A stretch of 64,000 nucleotides of DNA. Origin: Microbacterium sp. 4R-513 (lineage in GTDB: Bacteria > Actinomycetota > Actinomycetes > Actinomycetales > Microbacteriaceae). The translations under genes and the position numbers were made by a program. Below the pieces are notes generated by a model. That model worked only from the letters and a program-made list of their open reading frames with translations, had not been told where the DNA came from and searched no databases. The first letter of the stretch is position 1. Every line of letters begins with the position of its first letter. Shown piece after piece: positions 50,971 through 59,201 of this stretch. The stretch covers positions 806,001 through 870,000 of the forward strand of contig NZ_CP049256.1 of the NCBI RefSeq assembly GCF_011046485.1, read 5' to 3'.

Positions 50971-52707
50971 GTGCCCACCTTCACCATCGGCGACGATGAC
51001 TTCCTCCTCGACGGACAGCCGCACCGCATCATCGCGGGCGCTCTCCACTACTTCCGCGTGCACCCCGACCAGTGGGCCGACCGCATCCGCAAGGCCCGCC
51101 TCATGGGCCTCAATGCGATCGAGACGTACGTCGCGTGGAACGCCCACGAGCCGCTCCGGGGTGAGTGGGATGCGACGGGCTGGAACGACCTCGGCCGCTT
51201 TCTCGACCTCGTCGCCGCCGAGGGTCTGCACGCCATCGTGCGCCCGGGCCCCTACATCTGCGCGGAGTGGCACAACGGCGGCCTGCCGGTCTGGCTGACG
51301 GGAACGCCCGGCATCGGCCTCCGCCGCTCCGAACCGCAGTACCTCGCCGAGGTCAGGCGCTATCTCGAGCGCGTCTACGAGATCGTCGTTCCCCGGCAGA
51401 TCGACCGCGGCGGCAACGTGATCCTCGTCCAGATCGAGAACGAGTACGGCGCGTACGGCGCCGACGCCGACTACCTCGCCGAGCTCGTGCGCGTGACGCG
51501 TGATGCCGGCATCACCGTCCCGCTCACGACGGTGGACCAGCCCGAGCCTGACATGCTCCGCGACGGCAGCCTCGACGAGCTCCACCGCACGGGATCGTTC
51601 GGCTCCCGCGCGACCGAGCGCCTCGCGACGCTCCGCGAGCACCAGCCCACAGGCCCCCTCATGTGCTCGGAGTTCTGGGACGGCTGGTTCGACTGGTGGG
51701 GCGGCCTGCACCACACGACGGACACGGATGCCGCGGCCGCCGAGCTCGACGCGCTCCTGGCCGCCGGGGCATCCGTCAACATCTACATGTTCCACGGCGG
51801 CACCAACTTCGGGATCACGAACGGCGCGAACGACAAGGGCCGCTACCTGCCGATCACGACGTCGTACGACTACGACGCGCCGCTCGACGAGGCGGGGAAC
51901 CCGACGGCCAAGTTCGACGCGTTCCGCGAGGTGATCGCGCGCTACGCGGAGGTTCCCGCCGAGACGCCGGCTCCCGCACGGCCGGCCCCCGCCTTCGACG
52001 TCGCGCTCGACGCGGTGATCGGCGAGGGTGTCCGCGGCGATCGCGGGGCGCGGCATCCCTCCCCTCCCTCGTTCGAGGCGCTCGACCACCTCGGGGCGCT
52101 CGTCCTGTACGAGGCCGAGCTGCCGGCCGACGCCTCGCGCGACGGCGAGCCGACGGTGCTCGAGATCGACGAGATCCGCGATCACGCCTGGGTCGCCGTC
52201 GACGGGCGCCGCGTGGGGACCCTCTCGCGCACCCGGAGCGAGAGGACGCTTCTCGTTCCCGCCGGTTCGCACCTCGCGCTGCTCGTCGAGGAGCAGGGCC
52301 GCGTCAACTACGACCAGCGCCTCGGTGAGGAGAAGGGTCTCATAGGGCTGCCGCGGCTGGGCGGCGTGCCGATCGAGGGCTGGACCGCCACCCCGATCGA
52401 CCTCGACGAGCTCGCGGCGACCGGATCGCCCCTGGCGTGGGGCCCCCGGGTCGCGCGTGGCGGGTTCGACCTCGATGCGCAGGCCGACCTCTTCCTCGAC
52501 ACGAGCGGCTTCGGCAAGGGCTATGCCTTCGTCAACGGCTTCCTCCTCGGTCGCTACTGGAGCAACGGCCCGCAGCAGACGCTCTTCGTCCCCGCGCCCG
52601 TCACCCGCGCGGGCGGGAACGACGTCGTGATCATCGAGCTCGACGGTGCCGATCCGACCGCCGCCCGCTTCGTGCCCGGTCCGGCGCTGGGTCCGCTCGA
52701 GGAGTAG
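50971..52707 (+). CDS. Beta-galactosidase (GH35)
   Basis: A 578-residue cytoplasmic GH35 enzyme that removes terminal beta-galactose. Barrel features: GALHYFRVHPDQWADRI, WNAHEPLRGEWD, RPGPYICAEWHNGGLPVWL, acid/base Glu158 in QIENEYGAYG and nucleophile Glu234 in MCSEFWDGWFDWWGG, then NIYMFHGGTNFGITNGAN. Two C-terminal beta-sandwich domains follow (about 390-578). An ATG lies 12 bases upstream but has no ribosome site; the GTG at 50971 has GGAGA five bases before it and is preferred. Last gene of the LacI-regulated galactan operon. Confidence 0.93.
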   Translation: MPTFTIGDDDFLLDGQPHRIIAGALHYFRVHPDQWADRIRKARLMGLNAIETYVAWNAHEPLRGEWDATGWNDLGRFLDLVAAEGLHAIVRPGPYICAEWHNGGLPVWLTGTPGIGLRRSEPQYLAEVRRYLERVYEIVVPRQIDRGGNVILVQIENEYGAYGADADYLAELVRVTRDAGITVPLTTVDQPEPDMLRDGSLDELHRTGSFGSRATERLATLREHQPTGPLMCSEFWDGWFDWWGGLHHTTDTDAAAAELDALLAAGASVNIYMFHGGTNFGITNGANDKGRYLPITTSYDYDAPLDEAGNPTAKFDAFREVIARYAEVPAETPAPARPAPAFDVALDAVIGEGVRGDRGARHPSPPSFEALDHLGALVLYEAELPADASRDGEPTVLEIDEIRDHAWVAVDGRRVGTLSRTRSERTLLVPAGSHLALLVEEQGRVNYDQRLGEEKGLIGLPRLGGVPIEGWTATPIDLDELAATGSPLAWGPRVARGGFDLDAQADLFLDTSGFGKGYAFVNGFLLGRYWSNGPQQTLFVPAPVTRAGGNDVVIIELDGADPTAARFVPGPALGPLEE

Positions 52708-52857
52708 GGCCCCGGAAGGCGCCATCCGGTCGCGGGCGCGGGAGTCTACGCCCCGCTTTCCAGGAGAATCCAGGGGGATCCGCGATCCGCCGCGCTCCTG
52801 CACGGTCGAAGGCACCCGGGTCGTTCCGCCCGGGTCGTTCGGATCGAGGAGAGCCCC

Positions 52858-53808
52858 ATGTACTTCCACCTGCAGCAGCTCATCAACCCGATCGCCGAGG
52901 ACGAGCCCGATCCCGCAGCCGCCAACGCGCTGCAGGAGGGCCTCGGCGGACAGTTCGGCGAGATGCGCACGATGATGCAGTACCTCTTCCAGAGCATCAA
53001 CTTCCGGGGCCCGAGCGGCAAGCCGTACAAGGACCTGCTGCAGGGCATCGGCACGGAGGAGATCGGCCACGTCGAGTTGATCGGCACGACGATCTCGCGC
53101 CTCCTCGACGGGTCGCCGCGCTACAACGGCAAGCCCACCGATCCCGTCGACATGCCGGGGTCGGGCGGAGATACGCCGCTGAGCATCGCCCTCGACACGA
53201 GCAACATCCACCACTACCTCGTCGGGGCGCAGGGAGCGCTGCCGGTGGATGCCGCGGGCAACCCGTGGAGCGGAAGCTACGTGTACAACTCGGGCAACCT
53301 CGTGCTCGACCTGCTCTACAACCTCATGCTCGAGTCGACGGGGCGACTGCAGAAGTGCCGGATCTACGAGATGACGTCGAACAAGACCGCGCGCTCGACG
53401 ATCTCGTACCTCATCGTGCGCGACCAGGCGCACGAGAACGCCTATGCGAAGGCCCTCGAGACGCTCGGGGTCCAGTGGCGCATGGCGCTTCCGATCCCGA
53501 AGACGAACGCCGAGCGGTTCCCCGAGGTCAAGCGGCTGCTCGACCTGGGTCTGCAGAACAAGCAGTACTCGTTCGACCTGGGCGGGCAGTCGGAGGCCGG
53601 CAAGATCTTCCAGGGCGTCTCGCCGTCCGGGGATGGGACGACGCTGGACGCGTCGGAGCAGGCTCCCGAGGGCGCTCCGCTCACCATTGCGCCCGAGCGG
53701 CCGGAGGAGTTCGCGCCGGGTGCCGATGCCGAGCTCCGCGCGCTCATCGAGGCAACCGCCGAGATGGAGATGGCCGACATCGACGCCACCTTCGGCAAGT
53801 TGCGCTGA
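52858..53808 (+). CDS. Manganese catalase
   Basis: A 316-residue di-manganese catalase (ferritin-like four-helix bundle) that destroys hydrogen peroxide. Metal ligands are in place: Glu35 in FGEMRTMMQY, Glu68 and His71 in TEEIGHVE, Glu159 in MLESTGRLQ and His192 in DQAHENAYAK. Length and the C-terminal MEMADIDATFGKL segment fit the family. It has a 150-bp upstream gap and a terminator after it, so it is monocistronic. Cytoplasmic. Confidence 0.95.
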   Translation: MYFHLQQLINPIAEDEPDPAAANALQEGLGGQFGEMRTMMQYLFQSINFRGPSGKPYKDLLQGIGTEEIGHVELIGTTISRLLDGSPRYNGKPTDPVDMPGSGGDTPLSIALDTSNIHHYLVGAQGALPVDAAGNPWSGSYVYNSGNLVLDLLYNLMLESTGRLQKCRIYEMTSNKTARSTISYLIVRDQAHENAYAKALETLGVQWRMALPIPKTNAERFPEVKRLLDLGLQNKQYSFDLGGQSEAGKIFQGVSPSGDGTTLDASEQAPEGAPLTIAPERPEEFAPGADAELRALIEATAEMEMADIDATFGKLR

Positions 53809-53821
53809 CACCCCGAGCGTG

Positions 53822-53862
53822 CGATGGATGCCGCGTCCCCGGCCGGGGCACGGCATCCATCG
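53822..53862. terminator. Terminator after manganese catalase
   Basis: CGATGGATGCCG... and ...CGGCATCCATCG form a stem of about 20 bp with one bulge and almost no loop beyond GGCC, 13 nt after the stop. The rest of the 53809-54055 gap is presumed leader and promoter of the esterase; it includes the partial palindrome GGCTAGCTTGCC. Confidence 0.75.
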
Positions 53863-54055
53863 TCTGCGGGCGGACGCGTGCCGGGCAGCCGAATGGCTCG
53901 CGGTCCCGAGCGATCGGAGCCAGAATCGTGAACAGTTTTGGCGTGACTACTTCCCTTCGCCCATAGGCAACGGCTAGCTTGCCTAGAAGAGGGAAGTCGA
54001 GCCCCTCGCTCACCAGGCCGCCTTCCCCGCATCCATCACTCAACGAGGAGAGATC

Positions 54056-55669
54056 ATGCGGAAGCGCAAACTCGCCGTCGCGGCGGCGATCGCTGCTCTG
54101 CTGGCGGGCGTGTGGGCAGGCAGCCCCGCGCAGGCCAAGCAGCCGGCCGCGGCATTCGGGCAGGAACAGTGCGCGGCACTGACCGGCCTGGAGATCAGCA
54201 AGAAGGCCATCGACCTGCCGACGACGGGCGCGACGGTCACGCAGGCGCAATGGGTCGCGTCGCCCAACGGGCAATGCCGGGTGAACGGGGCGATCCACCC
54301 CGTCGATCCGGCGGCGCCCGACATCATGTTCCAGGTCAACCTCCCCGACAACTGGAACGGCCGCGCCCTCCAGATGGGCGGCGGCGGGCTCAACGGCACG
54401 CTCGTCAACGGGCTCGGTGCGTACCGCAATCAGCCTCCCGGACAGCCGACGCCGCTCCAGCAGGGCTACGTGACCCTCGGGTCGGACGGCGGCCACCAAG
54501 GCGCGGGCGGAAGCTTCGCCCTCAACGACGAAGCACTGCTCAACTACGGCCAGCAGTCGATCAAGAAGACGCACGACGTCGCCGTCTCGCTCATCGATGC
54601 GGCCTACAAGGCCAAGCCCTCGTACTTCTACTTCATCGGCTTCTCGCAGGGCGGCCATGAGGCGCTCGACGCCGCCGCTCGCTATTCGAAGGACTACGAC
54701 GGTGTCGTGGCGGGAACGCCGACCTACAACGTCACGATGATGCACGCGGGACATGGCTCCGTCTACCGGGATGCGCTTTACGAGAACGGCGGCGCCGGCT
54801 GGGTGAATCCGGCGAAGCAGACGCTGCTCGTGAACAGCGTCTACGCGACGTGCGATCCGATCGACGGCGCCACGGACGGCATCATCTCGGACACGCAGGG
54901 ATGCCTCGAGACGTTCGACGTGCAGACGCTCCGGTGCGCAGGCGGCGCCGATCTCGGCGACTCCTGCCTCTCCGATGCCCAGATCGCGACGCTCGACACC
55001 CTCGCGTCCGACAACGACCTCGGCTTCGAGATCGCGGGCAACAGCGTCGCGGCCAGATTCCCGGTCTACAACGGCGGCCTGCTCACCCTCGGCAGGTACA
55101 ACCTCGGTCTGACACAGGTGCCGCACAATCCCGCGACAAGTCAGGATGCCTGGCACTACCAGGTCGGCGACACCAACGCGAAGTGGTTCGTCACGAAGGA
55201 CCCGACGCTGAACTACCTGGACTTCGACATCCACGCGTATGAGGACCGGATCCAGGAGCTCGGCACGATCATGGACACGACCGACGTGAGCTTCCAGCAG
55301 GCGTTCGCCAAGAAGGTGAAAGTGCTGATGTACACCGGCATGGCCGATGACGGGGTCTCCCCTTACAACACGATCCAGCTCTACGACCGGGTGGTCGCCG
55401 ACCTGGGTGAGAAGAAGGTCGACTCGTTCCTCAGGTTCTACACGATCCCCGGGATGAGCCATGGCTTCGGCCCCTTCGTCGCCGGCTGGGACTCGCTCAC
55501 GGCGCTGCAGAACGGGGTCGAGAACGGCGTGGCGCCGGGGCCGCAGACCATCGTCGACACCAACGCTGCGACGGCGGGCCGCACCCGACCGCTCTGCGAG
55601 TACCCCACGTGGCCGAAGTTCACGGGTGCGGACTCGAACAGCGCGGCAAGCTTCACCTGCGTCCCCTGA
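54056..55669 (+). CDS. Secreted tannase/feruloyl esterase family hydrolase
   Basis: A 537-residue exported alpha/beta hydrolase. The signal peptide (1-27, ending SPAQA-K) precedes the tannase fold (PF07519): oxyanion region MGGGGLNGTL, SDGGHQGAGGSFALND, nucleophile Ser197 in GFSQGGHEALDAA, a calcium-site-like DPIDGATDGIISD, catalytic Asp in YTGMADDGVSP and His in IPGMSHGFGP. Cys residues flanking the Ser/His elements fit the conserved disulfide. Likely substrates are feruloyl or galloyl esters on plant cell-wall material, matching the polysaccharide theme. GAGGAGAG lies about five bases before the ATG. Confidence 0.92.
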   Translation: MRKRKLAVAAAIAALLAGVWAGSPAQAKQPAAAFGQEQCAALTGLEISKKAIDLPTTGATVTQAQWVASPNGQCRVNGAIHPVDPAAPDIMFQVNLPDNWNGRALQMGGGGLNGTLVNGLGAYRNQPPGQPTPLQQGYVTLGSDGGHQGAGGSFALNDEALLNYGQQSIKKTHDVAVSLIDAAYKAKPSYFYFIGFSQGGHEALDAAARYSKDYDGVVAGTPTYNVTMMHAGHGSVYRDALYENGGAGWVNPAKQTLLVNSVYATCDPIDGATDGIISDTQGCLETFDVQTLRCAGGADLGDSCLSDAQIATLDTLASDNDLGFEIAGNSVAARFPVYNGGLLTLGRYNLGLTQVPHNPATSQDAWHYQVGDTNAKWFVTKDPTLNYLDFDIHAYEDRIQELGTIMDTTDVSFQQAFAKKVKVLMYTGMADDGVSPYNTIQLYDRVVADLGEKKVDSFLRFYTIPGMSHGFGPFVAGWDSLTALQNGVENGVAPGPQTIVDTNAATAGRTRPLCEYPTWPKFTGADSNSAASFTCVP

Positions 55670-55677
55670 CCGGTGAG

Positions 55678-55717
55678 CGGATGCCTCGGCCTGGCGCCGC
55701 CCGGGCCGAGGCATCCG
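55678..55717. terminator. Terminator after the esterase
   Basis: A perfect 14-bp stem CGGATGCCTCGGCC (55678-55691) and its complement (55704-55717) around 12 nt, starting 9 nt after the stop. Confidence 0.85.
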
Positions 55718-55727
55718 TCCGTCCGCA

Positions 55728-55807
55728 CCGCAACGTCGGAGATCACCGCTTCTTCGGAGCTTCCGGGTTGAAGAGCTCCGACGTTGCGGCGATCTCCGAC
55801 GTTGCGG
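55728..55807. repeat. Palindromic intergenic element, copy B
   Basis: An 80-bp imperfect inverted repeat starting CCGCAACGTCGGAGATCACC and ending GGCGATCTCCGACGTTGCGG. It lies between convergent genes, 10 nt after the esterase terminator and 13 nt from the GH87 stop. Confidence 0.85.
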
Positions 55808-55819
55808 CGGGCGAGGGGG

Positions 55820-57874
55820 TCAGCCCACGGGCTGCACCCACGGCGAGGGCGCGGGCGGCGCGACGACCGGCGGGCGGTCGTCGCACGTGTAGGGGTTGGG
55901 CAGGTAGTACGCGAGCCAGTTGGTGCCCGGGTGCCACTCGTTGCTGTCGACGCCGTCGTTGCCGCCGAGGTCGGTCGAGAAGAACGAAGTGTGCGAATAG
56001 GTCGGGTCGTCGAACGAGCCGCAGTTGTTGACGCCCCACCAGCCGATGTTGCGCACGTCGACGTTCTCGAAGGATGCCCCGCCCTTGACCCGCGCGCTCA
56101 CGACCGACGTGCCCGCGCCGTCGACCTGGATGTCACGGAACTGCAGCCCGGTGAGGGTGTACTGATCCTTCACAGGCCAGTCGGAGACGAGCATGATCGC
56201 GTTGTACGTGCTGTCGAGGTAGTGGTCCCCGACGACCTGGATGTCGGCGTCGATGGACTTGTTGAGAACGTAGAACCAGATCGAGCCCAGGCCGATCTTC
56301 CAGTTGAGCTCGAAGGTGCCGGCGCGCGCCGTCGTGTTGCCGGAGAAGGTCAGCGACCCCGCGAAGGCGTGCGCGCCGAAGCGCGACCCCGCGTGCAGGG
56401 CGCTCCCCTCGCGGATCGTGTCGGCGACGAGGTTGTTCGACACCGTCGTGTCGGTGCCCCCGTAGATCGCGATGCCGTTAGCGAGCGTCGGCGTCTGCAC
56501 CGTGTTGTGGTCGAACGTGTTGCGCGCATTCGTCGGGAGGTCGGCCTTCTGCTCCGCCCACGCGGCGAGACCGTCGTCCCCCGTGTTGCGGATGAAGTTG
56601 TTCCGCACGACGGAGTCGGTCACGCCGAGGTGCAGGTTCACGCCGTCGGCGATCTGGTCGACGATGACGTTGTCCTCGATCGTGACGTTCGACATGGGCC
56701 CGTCGAGCCAGATGCCGACCTTCGTGTGCTGGATGTGCAGGCCCGAGAAGCTCGAGTCGCTGAACGCACCCCCGATACCGTTGACCTGGTCGGTGTCGAT
56801 GCGCTCGCGCACGTCGCCCTCGATCGCGAAGCCCGACAGGTGGACGTTCGAGCTGCCGCCGGCCGCGGCATCCTTCCCGTAGAAGCCGACGCCCGTGTGC
56901 AACGACCCGTCCGGCGACGGCGTCGCGAGCGCGACTTCGGAGCCCTTGATCTTCGTGTACCAGCTGCCGGCGCCTTCGATCGTCACGTCGTCGACGACGA
57001 TGTGGCGGTCCACGCGGTAGATCCCCGGCGGAACGTAGACCGTGAGCCCGCGCGCCTGCGCGAACGCGATCGCCTTCTCGATGGCGGATGCCGAGTCCTT
57101 CCGTCCCGTCGGATCGGCGCCGAACAGCACGACGTTCGCGGCCTTGAGCGTGACGTACGGGAGGCCCACGAGCTCCGTGTCGAGAAGGTCGATCACGGTC
57201 CAGGCGACGCCGGCCGGTGCGGTGAGCCGGATGGTCTCGCCCGCCGCATACGTCTTGCCGAGCAGCAGGCGCTCCTCGTCGAAGAACTTCATCGGCCGGA
57301 ACGGATGCGGCGGCTCGAAGCCCGGCTGGTCGGACTGCGGAACGCACCCGCACTCGGTGATCCACCAGTCCGGGTGCAGGAGTCCGGCGTCGGGATCGTT
57401 GGTGAACGGGTACTGGTTGTAAAGGTAGCCGTACTGCGACGTCATCGCGAGCGTGTGCTTCTTGTGCCCGGCCCTGACCTCGAGTGGCGCGGTGACGCCG
57501 CCGCCCTTCGAGGCATCCGGAAGGCTGTAGCGGACCGTGATCGCGTTCGCCGCCGCGGGGAGGGTGAACTCGACGTACTGTCCGGGAGCGAGTCGAACCG
57601 CTTTGCGACCCGAGGCCTCCGCCTCGAGCTCATAGGCTTCGCGGCTCGGTCCGATGACTGTGCCGTTCGTCACGGCGTTCTCGGCCTCCTGCTCGACGAA
57701 CCCCACGTCGGCGCCGCGGCCCGCGACGAGCGCCGGATCGAGGGCGGCTCGCGTGACGACGGGCTGGGCAGGCGGCGTGGGCTTCGCGGCGAGCGCCGGC
57801 GACGCCGCAGTGAGCATCGCGACGGTGACGGATGCCGCGGCAGCCGCCGCGAGCAGGATCCGGGGACGTGTCAT
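55820..57874 (-). CDS. Secreted GH87 alpha-1,3-glucanase/mycodextranase-like enzyme
   Basis: A 684-residue exported enzyme. The signal peptide (1-30, ending SPALA-A) is followed by a CBM35/CBM6-like domain with VEQEAENAVTNGTVIG (about 60-225) and a right-handed parallel beta-helix (about 245-620): VVLFGADPTGRKDSASAIEK, IVVDDVTIEGAGSWYTKIKG, EGDVRERIDTDQVNGIGGAF, HTKVGIWLDGPMSNVTIEDN, DQIADGVNLHLG and NTGDDGLAAWAEQ. The order and the Asp pair in TGDDG match GH87. Substrates would be fungal or bacterial alpha-1,3-glucan or nigeran. It lacks the C-terminal two-cysteine module of the other secreted enzymes. Its promoter and an upstream palindrome are visible. Confidence 0.88.
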   Translation of the reverse strand: MTRPRILLAAAAAASVTVAMLTAASPALAAKPTPPAQPVVTRAALDPALVAGRGADVGFVEQEAENAVTNGTVIGPSREAYELEAEASGRKAVRLAPGQYVEFTLPAAANAITVRYSLPDASKGGGVTAPLEVRAGHKKHTLAMTSQYGYLYNQYPFTNDPDAGLLHPDWWITECGCVPQSDQPGFEPPHPFRPMKFFDEERLLLGKTYAAGETIRLTAPAGVAWTVIDLLDTELVGLPYVTLKAANVVLFGADPTGRKDSASAIEKAIAFAQARGLTVYVPPGIYRVDRHIVVDDVTIEGAGSWYTKIKGSEVALATPSPDGSLHTGVGFYGKDAAAGGSSNVHLSGFAIEGDVRERIDTDQVNGIGGAFSDSSFSGLHIQHTKVGIWLDGPMSNVTIEDNVIVDQIADGVNLHLGVTDSVVRNNFIRNTGDDGLAAWAEQKADLPTNARNTFDHNTVQTPTLANGIAIYGGTDTTVSNNLVADTIREGSALHAGSRFGAHAFAGSLTFSGNTTARAGTFELNWKIGLGSIWFYVLNKSIDADIQVVGDHYLDSTYNAIMLVSDWPVKDQYTLTGLQFRDIQVDGAGTSVVSARVKGGASFENVDVRNIGWWGVNNCGSFDDPTYSHTSFFSTDLGGNDGVDSNEWHPGTNWLAYYLPNPYTCDDRPPVVAPPAPSPWVQPVG

Positions 57875-57927
57875 CTTCGACTCGTTTCAGGCGGGATGGG
57901 ACGGGCGTCGACGCCCGCTCGCGGCTC

Positions 57928-57957
57928 AATCTAGGTGCGGGGATCGTGGTAGTTCAA
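57928..57957 (-). promoter_or_regulatory. Promoter of GH87 gene
   Basis: On the minus strand, TTGAAC (57952-57957), 18-nt spacer and TAGATT (57928-57933), giving a leader of about 47 nt to ATG 57874. The area is locally AT-rich. Confidence 0.6.
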
Positions 57958-57993
57958 GTGTTTGTTGTGTTTTGTCTCAATGCTGTCGATTTC

Positions 57994-58008
57994 TTGCATC
58001 GGATGCAA
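57994..58008. promoter_or_regulatory. Palindrome upstream of GH87 promoter
   Basis: TTGCATC and GATGCAA around one central base, 37 bp upstream of the proposed -35. A candidate operator or activator site for an unidentified regulator. The rest of the 57875-58187 gap holds palindromic element copy C. Confidence 0.45.
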
Positions 58009-58062
58009 CGGCATGCGGACCGCTTGCGCGACCATGCGTGGGCCTCCCCGCGCTAACCGAGA

Positions 58063-58143
58063 CCGCAATGTCGGAGATCGCCGTTTCGTCGGAGCGCAGC
58101 ACGGCGTGTCGCTCCGACGAAGTGGCGATCTCCGGCGCTGTGG
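58063..58143. repeat. Palindromic intergenic element, copy C
   Basis: An 81-bp imperfect inverted repeat starting CCGCAATGTCGGAGATCGCC and ending GGCGATCTCCGGCGCTGTGG, with an inner stem TCGTCGGAGC/GCTCCGACGA. It lies 44 bp from the stop of the ArsR-type gene. Confidence 0.85.
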
Positions 58144-58187
58144 CGGGCGGGGCTGCGCGACGGCCCGGCCGCGCGGCGACGGGGGGG

Positions 58188-58505
58188 CTAGAGCGACTCG
58201 GCGATGCGCTTGATCGCCGCGAGGCGGCGGTCCCACTCCGCGCCGATGGCGTCGAGGCGCTGGGCGGTCGCGGTGAGAGCCGCGCCGATGACCCGGTACC
58301 GCACCTCTCGCCCGACGCGGAAGGACTCGACGAGGCCGACCTCTTCGAGCACGGCCAGGTGCTTCGCGATGGCCTGGCGGGTCACGGGGAGGCGCCCGGC
58401 GAGGGCGGATGCCGAGGCATCCCCCTCACCGAGCGCCGTCAGGATGCTCCACCGGGTCTCGTCTCCGAGTGCGGCGAACATCGGAACGAGGGTCTCGGAC
58501 GTCAC
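58188..58505 (-). CDS. ArsR-family winged-helix regulator
   Basis: A 105-residue regulator of the group that pairs with SRPBCC/AHSA1 proteins. MFAALGDETRWSILTALGEG leads into the HTH ALAGRLPVTRQAIAKHLAVL and the wing VESFRVGREVRYRV. There are no metal-binding cysteines, so it is not a classical metal sensor. Its ATG overlaps the SRPBCC stop by 4 bp, so it is the second cistron. Three 16-bp palindromes upstream of the pair are its likely operators. Confidence 0.92.
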   Translation of the reverse strand: MTSETLVPMFAALGDETRWSILTALGEGDASASALAGRLPVTRQAIAKHLAVLEEVGLVESFRVGREVRYRVIGAALTATAQRLDAIGAEWDRRLAAIKRIAESL

Positions 58506-58981
58506 GCGCCGCCCTCGAGGAGTGCGACGAGCTTGTCGAGCTCGTCGTTCCAGCCGACGCTGTGCGCGCGGAGGTTGGATGCCGGGTCCGACGTGTTCTC
58601 GAACCCCGACTCGACGACCGTGAGCTGCGTCCCGCCGTCGGCGGGCTCAAGAGTGAAGGTGAAGACGGTCGAGCGGGCGTCGTCAAGCTCGGCCGGCGGC
58701 GTGCCGAGCGCGTCGTCGTTGCCCCACCGGTAGGTGACGGAGCGCTCGGGGTCCAAGGCCTCGATCCGCAGCGGGACGGCGCCGTAGTCCGGGAAGGTCA
58801 GCGTCCCTCGGGCGCCGACGCCGCTGCCCTCGAACCGCGCCTGGCCGAACCATTGCGAGATGTGCTCGGGCGCCGTGACGGCCGACCACACCTTCTCGAC
58901 GGGCGCGGCGACGTGGATCGTCCGGCGGACGGTGAACCGGTCCTCGTCGACGACGGAGACGGGATTGGCGGTCATGCTCAT
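58502..58981 (-). CDS. SRPBCC (AHSA1-like) protein
   Basis: A 159-residue soluble START-fold protein: RFTVRRTIHVAAPVEKVWSA (about 14-33), PEHISQWFGQARFEGSG, GTLTFPDYGAVPLRIEALDP and a C-terminal helix HSVGWNDELDKLVALLEGG. Such proteins are cotranscribed with ArsR-type repressors in many actinobacteria; ligand unknown. ATG 58981 is preceded by AGAGGA. The leader contains the palindrome cluster. Confidence 0.9.
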   Translation of the reverse strand: MSMTANPVSVVDEDRFTVRRTIHVAAPVEKVWSAVTAPEHISQWFGQARFEGSGVGARGTLTFPDYGAVPLRIEALDPERSVTYRWGNDDALGTPPAELDDARSTVFTFTLEPADGGTQLTVVESGFENTSDPASNLRAHSVGWNDELDKLVALLEGGA

Positions 58982-59007
58982 GATGATGGTTCCTCTCGGA
59001 GATCTAT

Positions 59008-59080
59008 GCAACCCTTGCGTTGCAGTTTGTAGCAACCCCAGAGTTGCACATCGATCAGCTAAAAGCAACCCTAGGGTTGC
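59008..59080. promoter_or_regulatory. Three 16-bp palindromic operators
   Basis: GCAACCCTTGCGTTGC (59008-59023), GCAACCCCAGAGTTGC (59032-59047) and GCAACCCTAGGGTTGC (59065-59080, perfect). They lie 27-99 bp upstream of the SRPBCC/ArsR operon and are the probable ArsR binding sites. Confidence 0.85.
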
Positions 59081-59100
59081 ATGTGCCTGGCAGGTCTTCG

Positions 59101-59181
59101 CCGCAGCGTCGGAGAAAGCCGCATCGTCGGAGCCGGGCCCGGCGCGCCGGTCCGACATTGTGGCGATCTCCGACATTGTGG
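59101..59181. repeat. Palindromic intergenic element, copy D
   Basis: An 81-bp imperfect inverted repeat starting CCGCAGCGTCGGAGAAAGCC and ending GGCGATCTCCGACATTGTGG, 20 nt from the stop of the acyl-CoA dehydrogenase gene. Confidence 0.85.
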
Positions 59182-59201
59182 CGGCGACCGCCGGCGCTGG
59201 G

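Noticed and set aside
59008..59080. Spaced repeats as a small CRISPR array
   Set aside because: Only three 16-bp palindromes with 8 and 17-bp gaps; too short for spacers and placed as operators.
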